Shown: piece after piece, positions 7,914 through 16,447 of the stretch | Numbering within the stretch: position 1 is the stretch's first letter | Layout: each line of letters opens with the position of its first letter | Assembly: GCF_016901855.1 (NCBI RefSeq) | Contig: NZ_JACJKY010000001.1 | Coordinates: 124,001-188,000, forward strand | From: Merdimmobilis hominis | GTDB lineage: Bacteria; Bacillota; Clostridia; Oscillospirales; Ruminococcaceae | Direction: 5' to 3' | Length of the DNA stretch: 64,000 nucleotides | Made by a program: the position numbers and the translations under genes | Notes under the pieces: model-generated | What the model was told of the DNA's origin: nothing | The model's input: only the letters and a program-made list of their open reading frames with translations | The model's database searches: none

Positions 7914-8246
7914 ATGACAAAAACTACCACACCAACACAAAGCAGTCTTCATATCAGTGAAGCTGTGGTTCGTTCCATTGTGAAAGAAGCGATCAAAGAA
8001 GTGGATGGCGTTTTTGGGCTTGCAAATCTGCCGAATGCGCCGAAATCAAAAAGTATTGCTGTCTCGCTTTCGACAGACGCAGTTCAAATTGATATCGGTA
8101 TTGTGCTTTTTACCGGAGGAAAGCTCAAAGATATTTGTGAGCAGATCCAACGGACGGTGAAAGATTCCGTACAGGCGATGGCGGGCGTAACAGTATCAAA
8201 GGTAAATGTCTTTGTAACAGGCGTTTGCACTGAAGCAAAACAGTGA
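7914..8246 (+). CDS. Asp23/Gls24 family protein (YqhY-like)
   Basis: A 110-residue protein matching the Asp23/Gls24 fold (SLHISEAVVRSIVKEAIKEVDGV, VNVFVTGV). In Firmicutes the relative YqhY sits beside accBC and nusB and has been linked to lipid or envelope homeostasis. Here it directly precedes nusB, which supports the YqhY assignment. RBS GGAGGTG is 6 nt before ATG 7914. The exact role is not established. Confidence 0.88.
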   Translation: MTKTTTPTQSSLHISEAVVRSIVKEAIKEVDGVFGLANLPNAPKSKSIAVSLSTDAVQIDIGIVLFTGGKLKDICEQIQRTVKDSVQAMAGVTVSKVNVFVTGVCTEAKQ

Positions 8247-8252
8247 ATTGCG

Positions 8253-8287
8253 GCCCTCTGACAAAACACAGAGGGCTTGCTCTTTTG
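8253..8287 (+). terminator. Hairpin between Asp23-like gene and nusB
   Basis: The stem GCCCTCTG / CAGAGGGC with an 8-nt loop is followed by a mixed T-rich run (TTGCTCTTTT). It is probably a partial terminator that sets the nusB level. Confidence 0.55.
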
Positions 8288-8334
8288 TTTTTTAAAAAAG
8301 GTATCAGACAATAAAGTTGAGGAGAATAACAAGT

Positions 8335-8730
8335 ATGACAAGACACCAGATGCGCGAATCGATCTTTCTTTTGACGTTTGAACGGATTTTCAATGAAGAA
8401 CCGGTCGAAACCATCATCGAAACGGCAAAAGAATGTGAAACTGTTGCAGTGGACAACCGTGTCATTGCATGGTTTGAAGACATCTGCCAAAAGCAGGAAA
8501 TCATTGACGAGGAAATCAAAAAGTATCTGAAAAACTGGACAATCGCACGCATTTCAAAGGTGTCGCTGGCAGCCCTGCGTGTTGCGATGTATGAAATCTT
8601 GTTTGTGGAAGATATGGAGCTGAATGTTTCGATCAGCGAAGCTGTCAAACTGACGCAGGAATACAGCAATAAAGAGGACGTCTCCTTTGTAAACGGCGTC
8701 CTTTCAAGTGTGGCGAAAGCACGCTCATGA
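8335..8730 (+). CDS. nusB: Transcription antitermination factor NusB
   Basis: A 131-residue all-helical RNA-binding protein that joins NusE on boxA RNA to keep polymerase processive through rRNA operons. Typical family blocks are VDNRVIAWFEDICQ, IARISKVSLAALRVAMYEILF and SISEAVKLTQEYSNKEDVSF. ATG 8335 is chosen over an upstream in-frame start because GAGGAG lies 10 nt before it. It overlaps the next gene by four bases and heads a DNA- and isoprenoid-metabolism operon. Confidence 0.95.
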   Translation: MTRHQMRESIFLLTFERIFNEEPVETIIETAKECETVAVDNRVIAWFEDICQKQEIIDEEIKKYLKNWTIARISKVSLAALRVAMYEILFVEDMELNVSISEAVKLTQEYSNKEDVSFVNGVLSSVAKARS

Positions 8731-9671
8731 ACGGCGCATATTTAGGAATTGACACAAGCAACTATACCACTTCCGCAGCGCTTTACGATCCTGAAAGCGG
8801 CAGCGTAATCTCAAAAAAGAAACTTTTGCCGGTAGCGCAGTCACAGTGCGGTCTGCGGCAAAGCGATGCTGTTTTTCTGCATGTAAAACAGCTCCCGGAC
8901 ATCATCGCGCAGCTGCGTACAGAAACCGATCTGCCAATCCGTGCGGTATGTGCTTCCTGTGCACCGCGGTCGGTGGAAGGCTCATACATGCCGGCGTTCT
9001 TGGTCGGAATGTGTGTCGGAGAATCGGTTTCGTCGCTTTTAAACGTGCCGTACTATACATGTTCGCATCAGGAAGGACACATTATGGCGGCTCTTTATTC
9101 CGCACAGGCGCTTTCTCTGCGCGCACAGCCGTTTTATGCGTTCCATGTTTCGGGCGGCACAACGGAATGCTTGTCTGTCACACCGCATGAAACCGGTTTT
9201 TGTGTCGAAAAGATTGCAGGAACGCTTGATTTGAATGCAGGACAGCTGGTCGATCGTGTCGGTGTCATGCTCGAAATGGGATTTCCATGCGGTATGGAGC
9301 TTGATCGGCTTGCGCAGTCGTATGAAGGAAAACTTCCGTCAATCCGCGTACCGATGAAAGGGGCGGACTGCCACTTTTCGGGCGCACAGAACCAATGCGA
9401 ACAGCTTTTCAAAGCGGGCCATCCAAAGGAGATGGTGGCACGCTATGCGATTTCGTATATCGAAAAAGCAATTGATTCCATGACGGCAGAAGTATTAAAA
9501 CAGTATGGCGACCGTCCGATTGTCTATGCGGGCGGCGTGATGTCAAATACAATCATTCGCGCAGCACTTACGAAAAAATATGGCGGCTATTTTGCCGAAC
9601 CCGCATTTTCTTCGGATAACGCGGCTGGCGTTGCGCTGATTGGCGCATTGAAGGACTCTATTCATGAATGA
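8727..9671 (+). CDS. TsaD/Kae1/Gcp (M22) paralogue
   Basis: A 314-residue ASKHA-fold protein. It starts with LGIDTSNYTTS, has the His pair in SHQEGH, FHVSGGTTE, a long YAGGVMSN block and DNAAGVA near the end. True TsaD makes the t6A37 modification of tRNA with TsaB and TsaE. This copy lies between nusB and xseA, a known place for a clostridial paralogue, and is divergent in many family positions. No tsaB or tsaE is nearby. It could be a second threonylcarbamoyl transferase or a protein of another role. Confidence 0.82.
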   Translation: MNGAYLGIDTSNYTTSAALYDPESGSVISKKKLLPVAQSQCGLRQSDAVFLHVKQLPDIIAQLRTETDLPIRAVCASCAPRSVEGSYMPAFLVGMCVGESVSSLLNVPYYTCSHQEGHIMAALYSAQALSLRAQPFYAFHVSGGTTECLSVTPHETGFCVEKIAGTLDLNAGQLVDRVGVMLEMGFPCGMELDRLAQSYEGKLPSIRVPMKGADCHFSGAQNQCEQLFKAGHPKEMVARYAISYIEKAIDSMTAEVLKQYGDRPIVYAGGVMSNTIIRAALTKKYGGYFAEPAFSSDNAAGVALIGALKDSIHE

Positions 9672-10884
9672 AACAACGATTACCGTATCCGGTTTAAACC
9701 GATATTTAAAAGCGAAATTTTCTTCTGATCCGCATCTTTCTTCGATTTCGGTGCAGGGAGAGCTTTCGAATTTCAAACACCATATCAAAAGCGGCCATTT
9801 TTACTTTACACTGAAAGATGAATTCGGCTCGATTCGCGCGGTGATGTTTAAAAGCAATGCGATGCGCGTTCCGTTTACACCGGAAGACGGCATGAAAGTG
9901 ATTGTACGCGGATCGGTGCAGGTGTATGAGCGCGACGGCATCTATCAGATCTACTGCGAAACGATGGTGCCTGACGGAATCGGCGCGTTATATCTGGCGT
10001 TTGAACAGCGAAAGAAAAAACTTGAGGCGGCAGGGTTATTTGATCCGGCGCACAAACGTCCGCTTCCTGTATATCCGCAGTGCATTGGTATTGTCACATC
10101 AAAGACAGGTGCAGCGCTTCAGGATATTTTAAATATTTTAAAACGGCGCTATCCGTTGGTGCGCGTGATCCTGTTTCCCGTGTTGGTGCAGGGAGAAGGC
10201 GCACCGAAGTCAATTGCCGCAGCCATCCGTGAAGCTTCCGCATGCGGACTGCTTGATGTGATGATCGTCGGGCGCGGCGGCGGTTCCATGGAGGATCTTT
10301 GGGCATTCAATGACGAGGATGTCGCATATGCGGCATATGAATCGCGTGTGCCGGTGGTTTCTGCCGTCGGACATGAAGTGGATTTTACCATTCTCGATTT
10401 CGTGGCGGACTTGCGCGCGCCGACGCCATCTGCGGCGGCAGAGCTTTGTTCACCCGATATTGAAATTCTTCGTGACCGCATCGCGTCATTAAGTGGACAG
10501 CTTGTTCGGCTGTTTGAACATCAAGCGACACAATCCGCACAGCGGCTACAGGTTGCAAAAACAAAGCTTGCGGCGCTGTCACCGGAGGAGAGAATCAAAT
10601 CCGGTGCACAAACGCTTGATACTTTAAAAACACGGCTGGATATTGCGGCATCACACCGGTTTGAATCACAGACAAAACGGCTTGCCGCGGCGGCACGAAC
10701 ACTCGATGCCGTCAGTCCATTAAAGGTACTTGCACGCGGCTATTCCATCACGATGATGGAGCATGACGAGGTGCTGTTTAGTGCCGGCGAAGTACTGCCG
10801 GGTGCAAGAATCCGCACGATTCTTTCGGACGGAGAACTTTTTTCAATCGTACAGGAAACCAAACAGAAAGCGGTGAACACATGA
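9664..10884 (+). CDS. xseA: Exodeoxyribonuclease VII large subunit
   Basis: A 406-residue protein with an N-terminal OB-fold (SGLNRYLKAKF, SIRAVMFKSNA), catalytic-domain blocks (IGIVTSKTGAALQDILNIL, VGRGGGSMEDLWAFNDE, VPVVSAVGHEVDFTI) and a C-terminal coiled-coil ending in LARGYSI. With XseB it degrades single-stranded DNA. It overlaps the previous gene by eight bases and xseB by four, so the small and large subunits are translated together. Confidence 0.97.
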   Translation: MNETTITVSGLNRYLKAKFSSDPHLSSISVQGELSNFKHHIKSGHFYFTLKDEFGSIRAVMFKSNAMRVPFTPEDGMKVIVRGSVQVYERDGIYQIYCETMVPDGIGALYLAFEQRKKKLEAAGLFDPAHKRPLPVYPQCIGIVTSKTGAALQDILNILKRRYPLVRVILFPVLVQGEGAPKSIAAAIREASACGLLDVMIVGRGGGSMEDLWAFNDEDVAYAAYESRVPVVSAVGHEVDFTILDFVADLRAPTPSAAAELCSPDIEILRDRIASLSGQLVRLFEHQATQSAQRLQVAKTKLAALSPEERIKSGAQTLDTLKTRLDIAASHRFESQTKRLAAAARTLDAVSPLKVLARGYSITMMEHDEVLFSAGEVLPGARIRTILSDGELFSIVQETKQKAVNT

Positions 10885-11096
10885 GCGAGAAAAAGAACGA
10901 AATGACATTTGAACAGGCAATTTCATCGCTTGAAGCATTGGTGAAAACGCTGGAAAGCGGGGAACTGCCGCTTGAGGATGCAATGCGCCAATACGAACAA
11001 GGTGTAAAGCTTGCGGCGTATTGTTCCAAAAAATTAAACGAAGCAAAGCTTAAAATAGAGGAGCTGAAACAGCCGCATGATGAAGCAGGAGTATAA
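10881..11096 (+). CDS. xseB: Exodeoxyribonuclease VII small subunit
   Basis: A 71-residue two-helix protein (FEQAISSLEALVKTLESGELPLEDAMRQYEQGVKL) that matches XseB over its whole length. Several copies bind the XseA coiled coil. ATG overlaps the xseA stop (ATGA). Its 3' end overlaps ispA by 20 bases. Confidence 0.96.
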   Translation: MSEKKNEMTFEQAISSLEALVKTLESGELPLEDAMRQYEQGVKLAAYCSKKLNEAKLKIEELKQPHDEAGV

Positions 11097-11976
11097 AAAC
11101 AGGCTGCAAACAATTGCTGACAATGTGACAAACCGAATAGATGTACTGCTTTCGCAAACCGACGCGCCATATGATGAACTCAAACGCGCGATGGCGTACT
11201 CTGTGAACGCAGGGGGAAAACGGATTCGTGCAGTGCTTGCCGCAGAATGTGCACGTTTATTCGGTGCATCCAATGAAATCTGCATCGAAATCGGGTGTGC
11301 TGTCGAAATGGTGCATACGTATAGCTTGATTCACGATGATCTGCCGTGTATGGACGACGATGATCTGCGCCGCGGAAAACCCTCGTGTCACAAGGCGTTC
11401 GGCGAGGCGACCGCTTTGCTTGCCGGTGATGCACTGCTGACACTGGCATTTGCCGTGATTGCGCGGATGCCGAAAACTGTTTCTGCCAATCCGGCGAATT
11501 GTCTGCGCGCAGCGGAATTTTTAGCGGTTTGTTCGGGAATGGACGGTATGATCGGCGGACAGGTGATGGATCTGGACAACGAAGAAAATGCCGCTGTTTC
11601 CCCGGAAATTCTCACACAAACGAATGCACTCAAAACGGCTGCACTTTTGTCGGCCGCGTGTCAGATGGGCGCAGCTGTTGCAGGCGCATCCGAGGAAATG
11701 ATTGATTGTTTGGGCGAATACGGCTATCACCTGGGACTTGCTTTTCAGATTATTGACGATATTTTGGATGTCACCTCGACAGAAGAGGAACTCGGAAAGC
11801 CGATTGGCAGTGATATCGAAAATCAAAAAACAACATTTGTCACGCTTTTGTCGTTAGATGGTGCAAAAGCGCTGGCACAAACGCATACACAAAAAGCGGC
11901 AGAACTTCTTAAACAATTGCCGGACCCATCATTTTTGGTGGAACTGACACAGGATCTTTTAAACCGACGCACATAA
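11077..11976 (+). CDS. ispA: Polyprenyl (farnesyl/geranylgeranyl) diphosphate synthase
   Basis: A 299-residue trans-prenyltransferase that condenses DMAPP or FPP precursors with IPP. The first aspartate-rich motif is in DDLPCMDDDDLRRG and the second in FQIIDDILD. GGKRIRAVL and YSLIHDD are also conserved. Placement between xseB and dxs is the classic Firmicutes isoprenoid arrangement. The start at ATG 11077 (or 11080) lies inside xseB. Confidence 0.94.
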   Translation: MMKQEYKNRLQTIADNVTNRIDVLLSQTDAPYDELKRAMAYSVNAGGKRIRAVLAAECARLFGASNEICIEIGCAVEMVHTYSLIHDDLPCMDDDDLRRGKPSCHKAFGEATALLAGDALLTLAFAVIARMPKTVSANPANCLRAAEFLAVCSGMDGMIGGQVMDLDNEENAAVSPEILTQTNALKTAALLSAACQMGAAVAGASEEMIDCLGEYGYHLGLAFQIIDDILDVTSTEEELGKPIGSDIENQKTTFVTLLSLDGAKALAQTHTQKAAELLKQLPDPSFLVELTQDLLNRRT

Positions 11977-11993
11977 GACAGCAGGAGGATGAC

Positions 11994-12452
11994 ATGGAGA
12001 GTATCAAAGAATTATTTTCAAACTATGTGCTGAATGTTGCACTGCTTGCATGGTTTTTGGCACAAACCTCTAAGACAATCCTCAATTTTTTTAAAACGAA
12101 AAAGTTGAACATGGAGCGCATGGTTGGTGCCGGCGGAATGCCGAGTGCACACTCGGCGTCTGTGTGTTCGCTCACGATGGCGATTGCAAAAAGCCAGGGA
12201 TTTGCGTCTCCGTTGTTTGCAATTTCCTTTCTGCTTGCCGCAATCGTCATGTATGATGCAATGGGCGTGCGGCGTGCCGCAGGCGAACACGCAAAGGTCA
12301 TCAATATGATCGTTCGCCGCGATTCCACCGGAATTACGTACAAGCCAAAGAAAAACGGCGAGCTCAAAGAATATTTGGGACATACCCCGTTTGAGGTGCT
12401 GGGCGGTGCATTGCTTGGCATTTTGGTGGCACTTGTTGTTCCGATGGTATAA
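11994..12452 (+). CDS. Divergent PAP2-like membrane protein (DUF212, YuiD-like)
   Basis: A 152-residue protein with four hydrophobic helices and the divergent acid-phosphatase signature GGMPSAHSA. Relatives are predicted lipid phosphatases of unknown substrate. Its place between ispA and dxs makes a polyprenyl-phosphate substrate plausible, but that is inference. RBS AGGAGG precedes ATG 11994. Confidence 0.88.
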   Translation: MESIKELFSNYVLNVALLAWFLAQTSKTILNFFKTKKLNMERMVGAGGMPSAHSASVCSLTMAIAKSQGFASPLFAISFLLAAIVMYDAMGVRRAAGEHAKVINMIVRRDSTGITYKPKKNGELKEYLGHTPFEVLGGALLGILVALVVPMV

Positions 12453-12479
12453 AATGATGCAAACCACACAGGAGGAAGT

Positions 12480-14309
12480 ATGACAGAACCGATTCTTGAT
12501 CAAATCAATTCCCCAAAAGATTTAAAAAAACTTACCGATCAGCAGCTTTTTGCACTTTGCCAGGAAGTCCGGAAGTTTCTTGTGTCATCGGTCAGTCGTA
12601 CAGGCGGGCATCTTGCCTCCAATCTCGGTGTCGTTGAACTGACGGTGATGCTTCATCGTTTGTTTGACTCTCCGCACGATCATATTGTATTTGATGTCGG
12701 ACATCAAAGCTACACACACAAATTGCTGACCGGAAGAAAAGATGCGTTCAGCAAACTCCGGAAAACAGACGGATTGTCCGGTTTTCCGCGCCCGGCGGAA
12801 AGTGTGCATGATGCGTTCATCGCAGGACATGCCTCAAACTCTGTATCGGCAGCGCTGGGCATTGCACAGGCCGCACGGCTCAAAGGCGATGATTCCTATA
12901 CGATTGCGGTCATCGGTGACGGTGCGCTCACCGGCGGTGAAGCGTATGAAGCGCTCAATAATGCCGGCCGAAGCAACACACGGCTGATCGTCATTCTCAA
13001 TCATAACGACATGTCCATTTCGAAAAACGTGGGTGCGTTTGCGAAATATCTTTCGTCACTGCGTTCAAGCCGGCGGTATCTGCGGATGAAACGTCATGTG
13101 GAGTCCGTTTTGCTGCATACACCACTCATCGGAAAACCGATTCATCGATGGCTTCGCCGTTCGAAATCGATTGTTCGGCGCGTTGTGTATCCGTCCACCT
13201 TTTTTGAAGATATGGGATTTCACTATTTAGGACCGATTGACGGACATAGCCTTTCGGATTTGTCATCGGCGCTTTCCCGCGCAAAGGAGCTTGCAGCACC
13301 GGTCGTGGTGCAGATTGAAACAATCAAAGGCAAAGGATATTTGTCCGCGGAAGAGAATCCGGGCGAATATCATGCCGTTTCGCCGTCTGCTTCCACAGGA
13401 GAAAACTATTCGGAAGTTGCAGGACGGTTTCTTTGCGAACTTGCCGATCAAAATGATAAGATCTGCGCGATTACCGCAGCGATGAAATACGGCACAGGAC
13501 TCCAGCACTTTGCCGCCGTGCACAGAGAACGTTTTTTTGACGTGGGCATCGCAGAGGAACATGCTGTCACGTTTGCAGGCGGACTTGCCGCAAATGGAAT
13601 GATTCCTGTTTTTTGCGTGTACTCAAGTTTTTTGCAGCGTGGTTACGATCAGGTGATTCACGACTTGGCAATCGATAACCGTCACGTTGTGCTGTGTGTG
13701 GATCGTGCCGGATTGGTTGGCGAAGACGGTGAAACGCATCAAGGCGTTTTTGACGCCGCATATTTGTCACAGATTCCGAATATGACGCTGTATTCTCCCG
13801 AGGGATACGAGGAACTCCGTCTTTGTTTAAAGCAGGCAGTGGAAACGGAAACGGGACTTGTTGCAGTGCGCTATCCGCGCGGCGGAGAAAACCGTGCGCA
13901 CACGCTGTCGCCTGATTGCAATTTCCAATTTGTAAAGGACGGAACAGATACGCTTCTTATCTCCTATGGACGGAGCTTTTCGGAATGTGTCAAAGCAAAA
14001 GCACAGGCACAGTCGGATGCATCGCTCTTAAAACTGACAAAAATTGCGCCGATTGATCACCAGGCAGTCAAAACGGCGATGGCGTTTCGTCGTATTGTCT
14101 TTGTCGAAGAGGGTATTTACACCGGCTCAATCGCACAGCAGTTTTCGAGTATGCTGCTTGAGCAAGGATATCACGGAACGATGGAAATTTTGGCGATTCG
14201 CGGGGAATTTGTTGCGCATGGCGCAGTGAAAGACCTGCTCGCTTCGTTGAATCTCGACGCAGATGGGATTGTCAAAGCATTAAAACAGGAGGAAACACCG
14301 AATGAGTGA
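12480..14309 (+). CDS. dxs: 1-deoxy-D-xylulose-5-phosphate synthase
   Basis: A 609-residue thiamine-diphosphate enzyme that joins pyruvate and glyceraldehyde-3-phosphate in the first step of the MEP isoprenoid pathway. Visible blocks are TGGHLASNLGVVELT, HQSYTHKLLTGR, the ThDP motif starting GDGALTGG, and DVGIAEEHAVTFAGGLA in the pyrimidine-binding domain. Length matches Dxs. RBS AGGAGG is 5 nt upstream. It overlaps tlyA by eight bases. Confidence 0.97.
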   Translation: MTEPILDQINSPKDLKKLTDQQLFALCQEVRKFLVSSVSRTGGHLASNLGVVELTVMLHRLFDSPHDHIVFDVGHQSYTHKLLTGRKDAFSKLRKTDGLSGFPRPAESVHDAFIAGHASNSVSAALGIAQAARLKGDDSYTIAVIGDGALTGGEAYEALNNAGRSNTRLIVILNHNDMSISKNVGAFAKYLSSLRSSRRYLRMKRHVESVLLHTPLIGKPIHRWLRRSKSIVRRVVYPSTFFEDMGFHYLGPIDGHSLSDLSSALSRAKELAAPVVVQIETIKGKGYLSAEENPGEYHAVSPSASTGENYSEVAGRFLCELADQNDKICAITAAMKYGTGLQHFAAVHRERFFDVGIAEEHAVTFAGGLAANGMIPVFCVYSSFLQRGYDQVIHDLAIDNRHVVLCVDRAGLVGEDGETHQGVFDAAYLSQIPNMTLYSPEGYEELRLCLKQAVETETGLVAVRYPRGGENRAHTLSPDCNFQFVKDGTDTLLISYGRSFSECVKAKAQAQSDASLLKLTKIAPIDHQAVKTAMAFRRIVFVEEGIYTGSIAQQFSSMLLEQGYHGTMEILAIRGEFVAHGAVKDLLASLNLDADGIVKALKQEETPNE

Positions 14310-15120
14310 GAAAAAGCGGTTGGATGTGCTGCTTGTTGAGCGCGGATTTGCGCCAAGCCGTGAAAAAGCGCGCGCGTTGATTATGGCAGGTGACGTGGTG
14401 GTCGACGGTGAACGCTGTGACAAGGCGGGTATGAATATTTGTGAAGATGCAGAAATTCGTTTGAAAGAAAGCGCACAAATGAAATATGTGAGCCGCGGCG
14501 GATTAAAGCTTGAGAAAGCCATGGATTTATATGCGCTTGATTTGACCGGAAAAATCTGTATGGATATCGGTGCATCAACCGGCGGATTTACAGACTGCAT
14601 GCTGCAAAACGGTGCGCAGAAGGTGTTTGCAGTCGATGTCGGATACGGTCAGCTTGCGTGGAGTTTGCGTACTGATGAGCGTGTTGTCAACATGGAACGC
14701 ACCAATATTCGTCATGTAACGGCTGAGCAAATCGGATGTTCGCTTGATTTTGCTTCGGTCGATGTCTCGTTTATCTCGCTGACATTGGTGCTGCCGGTGC
14801 TGTATTCGCTTCTCAATGAAAACGGCACGGCGCTGCTGCTCGTAAAACCGCAGTTTGAAGCAGGAAAAGGCAAAGTCGGCAAAAAAGGCGTTGTACGTGA
14901 TATTGCCGTACATCGTGAAGTCTGCCAGAAAATTTATGATTTTCTGCATACATTGCCGATGTCTTTGATCGGTGCGACTTTTTCACCGATCAAAGGTCCG
15001 CAGGGCAACATTGAATACCTGTTTTACATTAAAAAAGCGGCAGGAGAGGATTGCCTCGATGCACAGGCGCTTGATGAAATGGTCAACAGCTCCCATGAAA
15101 TCTTGAACGAAGGACGGTGA
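14302..15120 (+). CDS. tlyA: TlyA-family rRNA 2'-O-methyltransferase
   Basis: A 272-residue protein with an N-terminal S4 RNA-binding domain (LDVLLVERGFAPSREKARALIMAGDV) and an RrmJ-like methyltransferase domain. The latter has the SAM-binding IGASTGGFTDCML and catalytic-type KPQFEAG. TlyA methylates 16S and/or 23S rRNA; some relatives are called haemolysins. It sits in the conserved dxs-tlyA-nadK-argR-recN order. Confidence 0.95.
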   Translation: MSEKKRLDVLLVERGFAPSREKARALIMAGDVVVDGERCDKAGMNICEDAEIRLKESAQMKYVSRGGLKLEKAMDLYALDLTGKICMDIGASTGGFTDCMLQNGAQKVFAVDVGYGQLAWSLRTDERVVNMERTNIRHVTAEQIGCSLDFASVDVSFISLTLVLPVLYSLLNENGTALLLVKPQFEAGKGKVGKKGVVRDIAVHREVCQKIYDFLHTLPMSLIGATFSPIKGPQGNIEYLFYIKKAAGEDCLDAQALDEMVNSSHEILNEGR

Positions 15121-15126
15121 CCTTTT

Positions 15127-15975
15127 GTGAAGGTTTTTTTGATTCCGAATCTGGAAAAAGCCAATGCCGTTTCGTGCACGATCAAGGCTGCCGCGATTTT
15201 GGATGCATACGGTGTAGCAACGATGATGGAGGACCGATATCACGGCGTTTTTTTAAATCTTCAGACCGTGTTTTCTTCATTTGACACGTGTGCAAGCGAA
15301 TGTGATCTGTTTTTGTCAGTCGGCGGCGACGGTACTATGATTCAAAGCGCCAAACAGGCTGTTCTGTTCGACAAACCGATTCTCGGCATCAACGCAGGAC
15401 GGCTCGGCTTTATGGCGGGACTTGAAGCAGACGAGCTTTCTCTGTTATCAAAGCTTGTGACAGGCGAATATCGCACGCAAAAACGTATGATGCTCGACTG
15501 CGTACATCATACAAAACAGGGCGACACCTCTTACCTTGCACTCAATGATATTGTCGTGTCAAACGGCGGACTTTCCCGCATGGTTGATATCAGCGTAAGC
15601 TGTGCGAATGCCGGACCGATCTCCTACCGTGCGGACGGTGTCATTTTGTCTACACCAACCGGCTCAACTGCTTATGCCTTAAGTGCAGGCGGACCGCTGA
15701 TTGATCCGTCGGTGGACAGTATCGGACTGACTGCGATTTGTCCGCATTCTTTAATGACACGGCCTGCCGTATTTTCACCGGATACGGTATTGATTGTCCG
15801 TCCTTCTCCGATCAATCGAAACAGTGTCTATCTGACTGTGGACGGAAACGAAGGCGAAGAGCTCTTGACGGGAGATTATATTGAAGTAAAACGGAGCGAA
15901 CGGGTCGTGAAACTCATTTCACTCAAAGATACCGGTTTTTATGAAACGCTTCGAAAAAAATTTGGAATAGAATGA
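15127..15975 (+). CDS. nadK: NAD kinase
   Basis: A 282-residue enzyme that phosphorylates NAD to NADP. GGDGT (in SVGGDGTMIQ), NAGRLGFMAG and TPTGSTAYALSAGGP are the defining motifs. The start is GTG 15127, 6 bp after the tlyA stop and behind GGACGG. It is co-transcribed with tlyA and argR. Confidence 0.97.
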   Translation: MKVFLIPNLEKANAVSCTIKAAAILDAYGVATMMEDRYHGVFLNLQTVFSSFDTCASECDLFLSVGGDGTMIQSAKQAVLFDKPILGINAGRLGFMAGLEADELSLLSKLVTGEYRTQKRMMLDCVHHTKQGDTSYLALNDIVVSNGGLSRMVDISVSCANAGPISYRADGVILSTPTGSTAYALSAGGPLIDPSVDSIGLTAICPHSLMTRPAVFSPDTVLIVRPSPINRNSVYLTVDGNEGEELLTGDYIEVKRSERVVKLISLKDTGFYETLRKKFGIE

Positions 15976-15988
15976 CGGAGGGATTGCG

Positions 15989-16441
15989 TTGAAGCTAAAA
16001 CGACAAGAGATGATTTTAAAGCTGATTAGCGAGCAGCGCATCTCCACGCAGGAAGGTTTGCAGGACAAACTGCGGGAGTGTGGGTTTGAGGTGACGCAAG
16101 CCACCGTTTCGCGCGATATCAAAAACTTGGATTTGATTAAGGTGATGTCGCCGGACGGCGGCTATTGCTATGCGCAAAAACAGCCGGAATCCGGTCGATT
16201 TGCAGCAAAATACCGTGCGATTTTTGTGGAGGCTGTCGTCAGTGTCGATTACGGACAAAATATTACATCGATCAAATGCCACACCGGTATGGGTAATGCG
16301 GCATGCGCGGCACTTGATATGATGGAATTTCCGGGCATTGTCGGAACACTTGCGGGTGATGATACTGTTTTCATTTTAATGAAAGACACCGAACAGGCCA
16401 TTCGGCTGACGGAACAGATCAATGAAATGTTAGGCAGGTAA
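15989..16441 (+). CDS. argR: Arginine repressor ArgR/AhrC
   Basis: A 150-residue regulator with an N-terminal winged helix (ISTQEGLQDKLRECGFEVTQATVSRDIKNL) and a C-terminal arginine-binding hexamer domain (GMGNAACAALDMM, GTLAGDDTVFILMKD). It represses arginine synthesis genes when arginine is bound. The start is TTG 15989 behind GGAGGG, as often in this genome. No arginine genes are in the window; its position next to recN is a syntenic trait of Firmicutes. Confidence 0.95.
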   Translation: MKLKRQEMILKLISEQRISTQEGLQDKLRECGFEVTQATVSRDIKNLDLIKVMSPDGGYCYAQKQPESGRFAAKYRAIFVEAVVSVDYGQNITSIKCHTGMGNAACAALDMMEFPGIVGTLAGDDTVFILMKDTEQAIRLTEQINEMLGR

Positions 16442-16447
16442 CGGCAC

